Below, piece after piece: positions 9,742 through 17,839 of a stretch of 40,030 nt of DNA. A program made the translations under genes and the position numbers. A model generated the notes under the pieces. The model had not been told where the DNA came from. It searched no databases and saw only the letters and a list, made by a program, of their open reading frames with translations. The stretch's first letter is position 1, and the number at the start of each line of letters is the position of its first letter. This DNA comes from Methanothrix sp. (GTDB lineage: Archaea > Halobacteriota > Methanosarcinia > Methanotrichales > Methanotrichaceae), in contig NZ_JANIHG010000012.1 of the NCBI RefSeq assembly GCF_024518575.1, positions 1-40,030 on the forward strand. Reading direction: 5' to 3'.

Positions 9742-10029
9742 CTGAACTGCTATGTTGTGAGCTACGACATCATGGACCAGAAGCGGCTCCAAAGGGTACA
9801 TAAAACGATGAAGGGCTTTGGGGAATCCATACATTACTCCGTATTCAGGTGCGATCTCACGCCGAAAGGACGGGTTGAGCTTATTGCGGCTCTGACTGAG
9901 CTGATTAAACATGACGAAGATCGTGTTATGATCATCGATCTGGGTCCTGTAGACGGAAGAGCCAGAGATAGGATAGAATTTCTGGGGGTCCGTCCGGCAG
10001 AGTCAGAGCATAGAGCGCTAATAATATGA
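9742..10029 (+). CDS. cas2: CRISPR adaptation protein Cas2
   Basis: Cas2 dimers bridge two Cas1 dimers during spacer integration. The ferredoxin-like Cas2 core is clear: NCYVVSYDIMDQKRLQRVHK, then GESIHYSVFRCDL, DEDRVMIIDLGPVDGR and a C-terminal FLGVRP strand. The family begins at MNCYVVSYD or similar, but no ATG, GTG or TTG exists in this frame between 9523 and the core. The likely start is CTG 9742, or ATT 9733 which sits 4 bases after a GGTGGTGA ribosome-binding site (9721-9728). About 95 residues, normal for Cas2. It lies 64 bases after the cas1 stop and immediately before the array leader. Confidence 0.85.
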   Translation: MNCYVVSYDIMDQKRLQRVHKTMKGFGESIHYSVFRCDLTPKGRVELIAALTELIKHDEDRVMIIDLGPVDGRARDRIEFLGVRPAESEHRALII

Positions 10030-10208
10030 GCCATACATTGACGAGAGGTTTGATGCTGATACGACTCCCAGGAGGTGCTCGAACAGATGATGGCTATCGA
10101 AAAGCTAATGATAGAGGACATTATGTAAATCATGCGGATCAATAGGAGAAGTAAGCTCTCGAAATCTCAGTACTTTTCGAGGCGTGTGAAGCTCGAGAAA
10201 TGAACGCT
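10030..10208 (+). promoter_or_regulatory. CRISPR leader region
   Basis: These 179 bases lie between cas2 and the first repeat. The repeats are intact at this end and degenerate at the far end, so this is the leader. It contains a hairpin at 10158-10181 (CTCGAAA and TTTCGAG arms) about 28 bases before the first repeat, and GCTCGAG repeats the arm at 10190. A small open frame with good ribosome-binding site (ATG 10087, 13 codons) is present but I do not call it a gene. No clear TATA box was found. Confidence 0.6.
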
Positions 10209-12160
10209 GTTACCATGCCTTTTAAGGCATGGCCCCATTGAAGCCCTATACACCACCTCTTCTCGAGCCACGGCTTGATGTTACCATGCCTTTTAAGGCA
10301 TGGCCCCATTGAAGCGATCTCGCTGTATCTCCTCATCAACGTTCTTGTAGAGACGTTACCATGCCTTTTAAGGCATGGCCCCATTGAAGCGCCTCCTCTA
10401 GCTCGCGCTCGAGCTCGCGTAACTTCGTTACCATGCCTTTTAAGGCATGGCCCCATTGAAGCCGCTATGCAGCGACATTTTATTATCTCGTCTGTTTCGT
10501 TACCATGCCTTTTAAGGCATGGCCCCATTGAAGCTGGACCCAGCTTATCGATCAACCCACGCCTCTTGCACGTTACCATGCCTTTTAAGGCATGGCCCCA
10601 TTGAAGCTGGAGAGAAGGCGCGCATCCTGGAGGCCGCCCGAGCCGTTACCATGCCTTTTAAGGCATGGCCCCATTGAAGCCAGACGACTGTACACACGTC
10701 TAGGATGTCCTCTCCCCTGTTACCATGCCTTTTAAGGCATGGCCCCATTGAAGCCGCGCGAACAATTTGATTCCGTCAATGACTTCTTGGGTTACCATGC
10801 CTTTTAAGGCATGGCCCCATTGAAGCTGCGCAATCAGCTCGTTGCGCTTCCCATTCAGCACGAGTTACCATGCCTTTTAAGGCATGGCCCCATTGAAGCG
10901 GTTACGGCAAAGATCTGGCGGCGATATGTAAGATCAGTTACCATGCCTTTTAAGGCATGGCCCCATTGAAGCCAGACGACTGTACACACGTCTAGGATGT
11001 CCTCTCCCCTGTTACCATGCCTTTTAAGGCATGGCCCCATTGAAGCCGCGCGAACAATTTGATTCCGTCAATGACTTCTTGGGTTACCATGCCTTTTAAG
11101 GCATGGCCCCATTGAAGCTGCGCAATCAGCTCGTTGCGCTTCCCATTCAGCACGAGTTACCATGCCTTTTAAGGCATGGCCCCATTGAAGCGGTTACGGC
11201 AAAGATCTGGCGGCGATATGTAAGATCAGTTACCATGCCTTTTAAGGCATGGCCCCATTGAAGCGGTTACGGCAAAGATCTGGCGGCGATATGTAAGATC
11301 AGTTACCATGCCTTTTAAGGCATGGCCCCATTGAAGCGCCGATACTGGGCACCAAGCGGCTGTAGGAGATGAGGTTACCATGCCTTTTAAGGCATGGCCC
11401 CATTGAAGCTTCAAAACCGCCATGAAGGTGCAAGCACACTACAGACTAGTTACCATGCCTTTTAAGGCATGGCCCCATTGAAGCATTTCCTCATCTTTGT
11501 ATCCGGTTGCCTTTGCAGTGTTACCATGCCTTTTAAGGCATGGCCCCATTGAAGCTTGTTCAGTATTTTTTCAGATACTATCTTTATCTCCATGTTACCA
11601 TGCCTTTTAAGGCATGGCCCCATTGAAGCTCCGGATCATCTATCTCATAATACAGTATGAGATTTGTTACCATGCCTTTTAAGGCATGGCCCCATTGAAG
11701 CTGCGCAATCAGCTCGTTGCGCTTCCCATTCAGCACGAGTTACCATGCCTTTTAAGGCATGGCCCCATTGAAGCTGGACGGCTTCTCGCCGTCCTGTAAA
11801 ATACATTGTGTTACCATGCCTTTTAAGGCATGGCCCCATTGAAGCAGATTCAGGCGGCGAAGGAGGCGAGGCGAATGAGTGTTACCATGCCTTTTAAGGC
11901 ATGGCCCCATTGAAGCTTTCTTGGCGGCTTGCTGAATGGGGCTGCACAGATGTGTTACCATGCCTTTTAAGGCATGGCCCCATTGAAGTTTGGTTCTGGT
12001 CAAGCATTTTGTTCAACACGAAATGTTACCATGCCTTTTAAGGCATGGCCCCATTGAAGCTTCTCGCACAATACCCTACTTGCCTTCCAAGTATAGTTAC
12101 CATTGAAGCGATGAAGTTCTCAAACGCAATGCAGAGATGCGAAAGCGAGTTACCATGCCT
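10209..12160 (+). CRISPR. CRISPR array, type I-G, 26 full and 2 degenerate 36-base repeats
   Basis: The repeat starts GTTACCATGCC, has the inner stem CCATGCC/GGCATGG around TTTTAA, and ends CCCCATTGAAGC. Full copies begin at 10209, 10280, 10355, 10427, 10499, 10572, 10645, 10719, 10791, 10864, 10937, 11011, 11083, 11156, 11229, 11302, 11374, 11449, 11520, 11594, 11666, 11739, 11810, 11881, 11954 (last base T) and 12025. Copy 27 (12096-12109) has lost its stem; copy 28 stops after GTTACCATGCCT (12149-12160). Spacers are 35-39 bases; 27 in all, 21 distinct. The ATTGAAGC end resembles the 8-base crRNA handle of type I systems, so transcription is expected on the plus strand, away from cas2. No spacer matches the rest of the window that I can see. 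Confidence 0.98.
10681..11337 (+). repeat. Duplicated spacer-repeat block inside the CRISPR array
   Basis: Four spacer-repeat units at 10681-10972 are repeated exactly at 10973-11264 (292-base period). The last unit is then repeated once more at 11265-11337 (73 bases). The third spacer of the block, starting TGCGCAATCAGC, recurs a third time at 11702-11738 between unrelated spacers. Confidence 0.95.
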
Positions 12161-12397
12161 CTTCATCCTAGCGGTTATGGACAAGATCCCAAAACAATGA
12201 CAGCTTGTCGCCCAGCAAGCAAGAAATGCTAAGGCTTGTTCCAGTGAACGAGACCGATGTACTAATATTACTGGTAAAATAGCGCGAAAATCCCGTCCCC
12301 CGCACTCTTTTCCTGCGTGCAGCCACGAGTTTTCACCTCAGTGATCCCCAGAATTTTGATATGAAAATGGGTTCAGGGACGTTTACAATGAAAAAAT

Positions 12398-12420
12398 GAC
12401 ATGAGGGTTAACCTCATGTC
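12398..12420. other. Perfect inverted repeat / hairpin
   Basis: GACATGAGG and CCTCATGTC form a 9-base-pair perfect stem with a GTTAA loop. It follows an A-rich stretch (AATGAAAAAATG) and lies about 240 bases after the last array remnant. It could end the pre-crRNA transcript or be the end of a lost mobile element; neither is shown. Confidence 0.5.
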
Positions 12421-12498
12421 TCGGGGCGTTTCTGGACAAAACTAACATTGCATCGAAGCTTTCATCCTTTTGGCGCGCCTGTGCTGTTGAATGTGCCG

Positions 12499-12553
12499 TT
12501 TTCGTACGGGCTTACTCCTAAAGAATGGGAGTTTGCGCCCTGCTCGCTCCTAT
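12499..12553 (+). repeat. IS-like hairpin repeat, copy A
   Basis: This stretch begins TTTTCGTACGGGCTTACTCC and continues TAAAGAATGGGAGTTTGCGCCC. It folds as GGGC-ACTCC against GGGAGT-GCCC. It is nearly identical to 32051-32104 and its second half matches the reverse strand of 31194-31225. Subterminal imperfect hairpins are typical of IS200/IS605-type elements, and copy B directly abuts a tnpB remnant. Confidence 0.65.
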
Positions 12554-12674
12554 CATCCGCGACTTGCCTGTTATGCCCCATTTAAAGGAGTGCCTGGCAG
12601 GCTAACGCTCGGGTTCAGCGACGGAGCGTAGCGCATCCGATGGAATCGCATGTTAGCTCTCCGTCATCTTTGAA

Positions 12675-13169
<495 letters not shown>

Positions 13170-14741
13170 TCACATGCTTATCGTCCTGGCGCTCAGGACG
13201 CCTGAAACGCTCAGTACCCTCTTCAGAGTCTCGTCACTTACAGGAGAATCCACGTTCAGAACCATCAGCTGCGGCTGCCCTGGCGAGATCCTGCCCACGT
13301 GCATGCTCCCGATGTTGATGTTCGCCTCGCCCAGAACCACACACACCGGCCCTATTATGTTCGGCCTGTCCTCATGCAGGACCAGAACAAGATTGCCCTC
13401 TGTGGGAACATGGACCCTGTAGTCGTTGATCTGGACGATCCTCCTGTCATCCGGCCTGTAAACAGTGCCGTGAACCGCGAATGTCTCTGTGGCGGTTTTC
13501 AGGCGCATGGTTATGAGATTGCTGTACCCGTTCGCGGTCTCTGTCTTTGACTCCATCAGCTTTATGCCCCTCTCCTTCAGCAGCGTCAGAGAGTTGACCA
13601 GGTTCGCATGGGCACCTATAGCAGATAGCAGCCCCTTCACAGCCGCTATTGTTATCAACCGGGTATCCTTCTCCGCGATGGATCCGCCATAAACGATCTC
13701 AAGCTGCTCGAACCTGCTTGTGCCCAGCTGTCCGAGAAGCCTGCCCATTCTCTCCGCGATGTCCATGTACGGCTCCATCATGGCGATGGTCTCTGGCGGT
13801 ATGGAGATCAGATTGATCGCTGTCGTCGGAAGCTGGCCCCTGCTTATAGCGATTATCTGATCTGCAACAGCAAGCGCCACGTTGATCTGCGCCTCAGCTG
13901 TTGACGCTCCGAGATGTGGGGTTGTTATGATCCGCTCCTGCTCGAGAAGAGGGTTGCCCACCGGTGGCTCCTTTGTGTAAACGTCCACTGCAGCGCCTGC
14001 TATCCTGTTCTCCGCAACCGCTTTGGCGAGCGCTGCCTCGTTGATGATGCCTCCCCTGGCGCAGTTTATCAGCCTCACGGTTGGCTTCATCAGCTTTATC
14101 TGAGGCTCATCGATCATGTTTCTTGTTTCCGGGGTGAGAGGCGTGTGAACTGTTATGAAATCGCTCTCCCTGTAGATCTCCTCGAGGCTCGCCAGCTTTA
14201 TTCCAAGCTCTGCAGCCTTCATTTCTGTTATAAACGGATCGTAGGCGAGTATGCGCATACCGAATGCCTTCATCCTCTTTGCAACCTCTGTTCCGATCCT
14301 GCCGAGTCCTATTATGCCCAGAGTCTTGTTGAAGACCTCGACGCCCGTGTACTTCTTCCTGTTCCATTCGCCCCTCCTGACAGATGCATGCGCCTGGGGA
14401 ATGTTTCTCGCGAGCGCCAGCATCATGGCGATTGTATGCTCTGCAGCTGATATGGTGTTCCCGCCCGGGGCGTTCACTACTATTATGCCCTTTTTTGTTG
14501 CAGCATCAACATCGACGTTGTCGACCCCAACTCCAGCTCTCGCTATCACCTTGAGCCGGTCTGCTGCGTTTATCACATCTGCCGTCACCTTGGTCCCGCT
14601 GCGTATGACAAGAGCATCATACCCCTTGATCCTCTCCACCAGCTCCTCAGGAGAGAGGTTGGTTATAACATCGACCTCTGCGGCCGACTCAAGCCGCCTT
14701 ATGCCCTCCTCGGCCAGCGGGTCACTGACCAGAACTCTCAT
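13170..14741 (-). CDS. serA: D-3-phosphoglycerate dehydrogenase
   Basis: SerA oxidises 3-phosphoglycerate to 3-phosphohydroxypyruvate, the first step of phosphoserine synthesis. The protein has a Rossmann NAD site (GIIGLGRIGTEVAKRM, about 145-160), the ARGGIINE arginine segment, the catalytic TPHLGAST histidine near 280, an allosteric substrate-binding domain from about 310, and a C-terminal ACT domain (HEDRPNIIGPVCVVLG) that should bind L-serine. From ATG 14741 it is 523 residues, the usual archaeal length; GGAGGT lies 9 bases upstream, so I choose this over the ATG five codons earlier. Monocistronic, with a hairpin at its 3-prime end. In methanogens phosphoserine can also feed tRNA-dependent cysteine synthesis. 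Confidence 0.96.
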   Translation of the reverse strand: MRVLVSDPLAEEGIRRLESAAEVDVITNLSPEELVERIKGYDALVIRSGTKVTADVINAADRLKVIARAGVGVDNVDVDAATKKGIIVVNAPGGNTISAAEHTIAMMLALARNIPQAHASVRRGEWNRKKYTGVEVFNKTLGIIGLGRIGTEVAKRMKAFGMRILAYDPFITEMKAAELGIKLASLEEIYRESDFITVHTPLTPETRNMIDEPQIKLMKPTVRLINCARGGIINEAALAKAVAENRIAGAAVDVYTKEPPVGNPLLEQERIITTPHLGASTAEAQINVALAVADQIIAISRGQLPTTAINLISIPPETIAMMEPYMDIAERMGRLLGQLGTSRFEQLEIVYGGSIAEKDTRLITIAAVKGLLSAIGAHANLVNSLTLLKERGIKLMESKTETANGYSNLITMRLKTATETFAVHGTVYRPDDRRIVQINDYRVHVPTEGNLVLVLHEDRPNIIGPVCVVLGEANINIGSMHVGRISPGQPQLMVLNVDSPVSDETLKRVLSVSGVLSARTISM

Positions 14742-14882
14742 GGCTTCTACCTCCATTGCGGCTCAAAGATGATCTAGAATTTCATCTTTGCCCTTCATAG
14801 GCTCAACATGCCCTGTATCTGACCACCAATCAAAAGGGATAAATGATGAAACGCAGATCAGATCCAAAAAGGAGGTTGATAT

Positions 14883-15284
14883 ATGAAGTACACAATATTA
14901 CTGGCGGTCTCGCTGATGCTTGTATCTGTCCTCACGGCAGGCGCGATCGACGTGATCCATCTCAGCACGCTTGATAAGACTGAGGCCGTCTCACTTCCGA
15001 GGATAAGCCCGTACACTCCAGCCATGAGCAATGTCAGCCCGGGTGTTGTGCAGCTCAGCACGCTCGGCAGGAAGGTCCAGCGCTCGACGATCGAGCCGAA
15101 GGAGCTCTCAGCCGCAAAGCCGGTGACGATCACACCGTCCTTCGCGATAATGAATGCCAACATAACAGCTGGCACGAACACTGTAATTACAATGCCACAT
15201 GCCCTTTCTGGAGCACAGATCAACTACCTCAGGCCCAATGTGACAATTTGGACACCACCGATAGCGATATTTGGTGGGGCCTGA
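14883..15284 (+). CDS. Small secreted protein of unknown function
   Basis: 133 residues. A clear signal peptide (MKYTILLAVSLMLVSVLTAG, cleavage near AGA-ID) is followed by a polar segment with a repeated phrase: HLSTLDKTEAV and QLSTLGRKVQR. The C-terminus is hydrophobic and proline-rich (NVTIWTPPIAIFGGA). It has one of the best ribosome-binding sites in the window, AAAGGAGGTTGAT just before ATG, suggesting strong expression. I do not recognise a family. It stands alone, diverging from serA and ending 41 bases before the next small gene. Confidence 0.7.
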   Translation: MKYTILLAVSLMLVSVLTAGAIDVIHLSTLDKTEAVSLPRISPYTPAMSNVSPGVVQLSTLGRKVQRSTIEPKELSAAKPVTITPSFAIMNANITAGTNTVITMPHALSGAQINYLRPNVTIWTPPIAIFGGA

Positions 15285-15325
15285 AGAGCGCGCGCTCTGC
15301 TTTCGATAGGGATAGGGATAAACGC

Positions 15326-15478
15326 ATGAAGGTCAGCCTGGTCGTGGATGGCGTTGAGATACCGCTGAACGACTTCACACAGCAGATAATCGGGAATGTA
15401 TCAGCAGGCATGGCCAGCTCCCTACGTGGTGTGAACAAGGACTGGAAGACTCTCAAGATAACGGTTGAGAGGGACTGA
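15326..15478 (+). CDS. 50-residue conserved-looking methanogen protein
   Basis: The short frame (MKVSLVVDGVEIPLNDFTQQ, then a GNVSAGMASSLRGV helix and KTLKITVERD) reads as a compact beta-helix-beta fold with no signal peptide. Its start is ATG 15326. It converges with the zinc-ribbon gene, whose stop is only two bases away at 15481. I recall similar short proteins in other methanogens, but no function is known to me. Confidence 0.6.
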   Translation: MKVSLVVDGVEIPLNDFTQQIIGNVSAGMASSLRGVNKDWKTLKITVERD

Positions 15479-15480
15479 TC

Positions 15481-15915
15481 TTATTTCTTAGACCTTCTGA
15501 AGGCCGAGTTCAGGTCTATCAGATAGGTCCCCTCCTTTAATGCCATGACGAGCTCGTCCCTCGAGAATAGCGTCGGCAGATTCAGCTCGTATCTTCCCGG
15601 CTCTGTGATCCTGACGCTCTCTATCGGGCGATCCTCAGGTGATTTCTGGGATGGCTGGATGGCAGACGGCTTTTTGATGTTCTCAGAAGCGCCCCTCTCT
15701 CCCCCCATCTCCTCTTTAATCTCATTTATATCGCGAACTGCTGTGGCAATGGCTGCGGCTCTCCTGGGCGGCCTTCTGACACCCATCGCCTCGGTGATCA
15801 GCGTCTCTCGTTCTCTGATATACTCAAACATCCTCCCGCCGCACTTCGGGCATCCTTTGAGTATATCTGCGCCATCATCGAATACCTTCTTGCATCTGGT
15901 GCACATGTGCGGCAT
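15481..15915 (-). CDS. Zinc-ribbon protein of the GTPase/DUF2073 cluster
   Basis: 144 residues. An N-terminal zinc ribbon (CTRC and CPKC; Cys5, 8, 22, 25) is followed by a charged, probably disordered middle (about 60-100) and a C-terminal strand-helix segment (GRYELNLPTLFSRDELVMAL) that may bind a partner. It is the third gene of a set with the DUF2073 protein and the Era-like GTPase, separated by zero to a few bases; this trio is a conserved euryarchaeal neighbourhood. Function is not established; a role in RNA or ribosome handling is inference from the GTPase. Start ATG 15915 directly abuts the stop of the upstream gene. Confidence 0.75.
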   Translation of the reverse strand: MPHMCTRCKKVFDDGADILKGCPKCGGRMFEYIRERETLITEAMGVRRPPRRAAAIATAVRDINEIKEEMGGERGASENIKKPSAIQPSQKSPEDRPIESVRITEPGRYELNLPTLFSRDELVMALKEGTYLIDLNSAFRRSKK

Positions 15916-16278
15916 CTAATCCCCGACCGAGACCTTGGTGCTTATCTGGTACTGATCCTTCTCGACTGTTCTGAGCTGGTTCGCCGGGCCTATCACAGTC
16001 ATCCTGCCCTTTGATGAGTTTCTTCCGAGCAGCCTGCCCACAAAGGAGCTCTCCCTCTTAGCAGGATAGCTCTCGATCTCTATTCCTGAGAACTCATCGA
16101 CCCGGATCTCCGTCATGGTCATCTCTATAAGCCTCACCTCCTCCTCTGGAGTGAGTCCGCTCTCGAGCACGACTATCCTCCCTGTCTTGACCTTGTCAAG
16201 GATAAGCCGGATCTTCTCCATTGAGGTCATGCGGTTCAGCTTCTCCTCAGATATGAGGTCCATCTGTACTTCCCGCAT
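15916..16278 (-). CDS. DUF2073 family protein
   Basis: 120 residues, no signal peptide. It begins MREVQMDLISEEKLNRM, followed by GRIVVLESGLTPEEEVRLIE, and ends in a basic GRLLGRNSSKGRMTVIGP segment. This matches the archaeal DUF2073 family as I know it. GGGTGA, which is also the tail of the GTPase gene, lies 4 bases before ATG 16278, so translation is coupled. The basic loop after residue 75 could bind RNA, but that is a guess. Confidence 0.75.
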   Translation of the reverse strand: MREVQMDLISEEKLNRMTSMEKIRLILDKVKTGRIVVLESGLTPEEEVRLIEMTMTEIRVDEFSGIEIESYPAKRESSFVGRLLGRNSSKGRMTVIGPANQLRTVEKDQYQISTKVSVGD

Positions 16279-16282
16279 ATGC

Positions 16283-16921
16283 TCACCCGAAGTGTAATGC
16301 TATTGCATTATACAGCTCGTCCAGGTTGTTCCCCTCCAGCGCCGAGATCTGGACCACCGGATGCTGAGGAAATGCAGCCTTGATTCGAGAAGGAGCAGCG
16401 TGCGGCAGATCGATCTTGTTTGCCACAATGAGAAGCGGCAGATTCCTCGCCTCCATGTTGCCTATGACAGTGACGTTGACCTGCGTGTAGGGATCCTCTG
16501 TGGAGTCCATGACAAGAAGAACGCCATCAAGATCGTCCAGCCACTTGATAGCCTCTATGACGCCCTCGGTGGCCTCTTTCGCCCTCTTCTTGGCCTCTTC
16601 CTCGCTCATGCCATATGCCATAAACTCCCTGAAATCGATCTTTGTGGCCATTCCTGGTGTATCCACTATATCGAGATGAATGCTTGCGCCATTTGCATTT
16701 ATCACAAGACCTTCCTTCCTAACCGCTCTTCTGGTCTCGTGGGGAACTGGAGATACAGTTCCTATCGCGCCATCCCCGCTCCAGTCCTTAACTATCCTGT
16801 TGGCCAGTGTGGTCTTTCCAGCGTTAGGTGGCCCATAGATGCCAATTCGCGCACGCTTTTTGCCGAAAATACGACTTAGCCAGATTCCGAGGTTCATCCG
16901 GAGGCTCTTGAACACACCCAT
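16283..16921 (-). CDS. Era-like small GTPase
   Basis: A 212-residue P-loop GTPase: G1 GPPNAGKTT (30-38), G3 DTPGMA near 85, G4 NKID near 170 and G5 SALEG. This is the Era/Obg-like TRAFAC type. An N-terminal amphipathic stretch (MGVFKSLRMNLGIWLSRIFG) could touch membrane or RNA. The start is ATG 16921, preceded by GAGGATTGAT; an upstream in-frame ATG at 16954 lacks such a site. First gene of the three-gene operon with DUF2073 and the zinc-ribbon protein. Lacks the KH domain of bacterial Era, so substrate is unknown. Confidence 0.85.
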   Translation of the reverse strand: MGVFKSLRMNLGIWLSRIFGKKRARIGIYGPPNAGKTTLANRIVKDWSGDGAIGTVSPVPHETRRAVRKEGLVINANGASIHLDIVDTPGMATKIDFREFMAYGMSEEEAKKRAKEATEGVIEAIKWLDDLDGVLLVMDSTEDPYTQVNVTVIGNMEARNLPLLIVANKIDLPHAAPSRIKAAFPQHPVVQISALEGNNLDELYNAIALHFG

Positions 16922-17189
16922 ATCAATCCTCTGCAAGAGAATGAACGGGGCCACTCTACTAATAATTTTCCATTACTTTTTTTGAAACTATAATTCCCCG
17001 ATTCCGGTTCCATACAGCTGCGGATTTATGGCTTCGAGCTGTAAATGGTCTCTGGTCGACTATTCCGGCCTGAAGACCGGAGTTTCCGCCACACCTGCGC
17101 CCCCAGGTATTATGAATCCTGCGGGATTGCATACTGGTGATGATACAAGCCGGGGAGGAATGTTTGATATACGACTTCAAAAACTAAAT

Positions 17190-17825
17190 ATGATGCTCAT
17201 ACTCGGGGTGGACGAGGCCGGAAAGGGGCCTGTCATCGGATCGATGTTTGTCGCAGGTGTTGTTTTCAGCGAGGAGGATATCTTCGATCTCGCAGCATGC
17301 GGCGTGAAGGACTCCAAGCTGCTGAGCCCCGCAAGAAGAGAAGCCATGGAGAGGCAGATACTCTCCAGGGCCAGAGAGAGCTTCGTTCTTGAGGTGACGG
17401 CGCAGCAGATCGACGAGCTGCGCAGGGTCATGTCGATGAACGATATCATGGTAAGAGCCCACTCCAGGGTGGTGTCCGGCCTCAGGGCGGATCGCGCCAT
17501 TCTCGATGCCGCTGATGTGAACGCGGAGAGGTTCGCTCAGAGGGTCAGGGAGTTATCAGGAGCATCGATGCAGATCCTGGCAGAGCATAATGCTGACAGG
17601 AGGCACATCGTGGTCGCAGCAGCATCGATAATCGCCAAGGTTGCTAGGGATCGATCCATCAGAGAGCTCGAGGAAGAGGTTGGTTGCCAGCTCGGAAGCG
17701 GCTATCCCTCAGATCCTGCAACGGTGAGGTTTCTAAAGGACTGGATCGAGAAGAATGGGGATTTGCCGCCGTTCGCAAGGAAGAGCTGGAGCACTGCACA
17801 ACGTTTAAAAGCAAGCTCTGTATAA
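17190..17825 (+). CDS. rnhB: Ribonuclease HII
   Basis: RNase HII cuts RNA in RNA-DNA hybrids and removes single ribonucleotides from DNA. The protein starts MMLILGVDEAGKGPVIGSMF with catalytic Asp8 and Glu9; further acidic residues are in AILDAADVN and near KVARDRSIRELE. AAASIIAKVARD and GSGYPSDP are family blocks. From ATG 17190 (or 17193) it is 211 residues, the normal archaeal size. The frame is open back to 17028, but those 54 residues look non-coding in style and precede the family start. Followed 14 bases later by the aminotransferase. Confidence 0.95.
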   Translation: MMLILGVDEAGKGPVIGSMFVAGVVFSEEDIFDLAACGVKDSKLLSPARREAMERQILSRARESFVLEVTAQQIDELRRVMSMNDIMVRAHSRVVSGLRADRAILDAADVNAERFAQRVRELSGASMQILAEHNADRRHIVVAAASIIAKVARDRSIRELEEEVGCQLGSGYPSDPATVRFLKDWIEKNGDLPPFARKSWSTAQRLKASSV

Positions 17826-17839
17826 GCCACTGAGAGAGA

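Larger units (their letters stand above)
12161..12674. other. Gene-free decayed stretch downstream of the array
   Basis: No credible gene is visible on either strand. It holds a strong hairpin at 12398-12420 and a 54-base IS-like hairpin repeat at 12499-12553. From 12528 the plus strand reads MGVCALLAPII, nearly the same as the C-terminal residues of the broken methyltransferase at 31170-31777, because both overlap copies of that repeat. Confidence 0.6.

Noticed and set aside
10087-10128. 13-codon frame MMAIEKLMIEDIM in the leader with a good ribosome-binding site
   Set aside because: Too short to support as a gene and lies in the CRISPR leader; kept only as a note.
11775-11809. Spacer with internal inverted repeat (GGACGGC and GCCGTCC) as a possible RNA gene
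   Set aside because: It is a normal-length spacer between two intact repeats; the hairpin most likely reflects its source sequence.
10139-12003. Several open frames on both strands across the array with repeated MGPCLKRHGN or LPCLLRHGPIEA
   Set aside because: They are translations of the CRISPR repeat itself and have no ribosome-binding sites.
12528-12615. Plus-strand MGVCALLAPIIRDLPVMP reading, possible methyltransferase end
   Set aside because: The likeness to the methyltransferase tail is due to both being copies of the hairpin repeat; no gene body precedes it.
17028-17189. 54-residue extension of RNase HII
   Set aside because: Low-likeness sequence before the strongly conserved family start; no ribosome-binding site at 17028.
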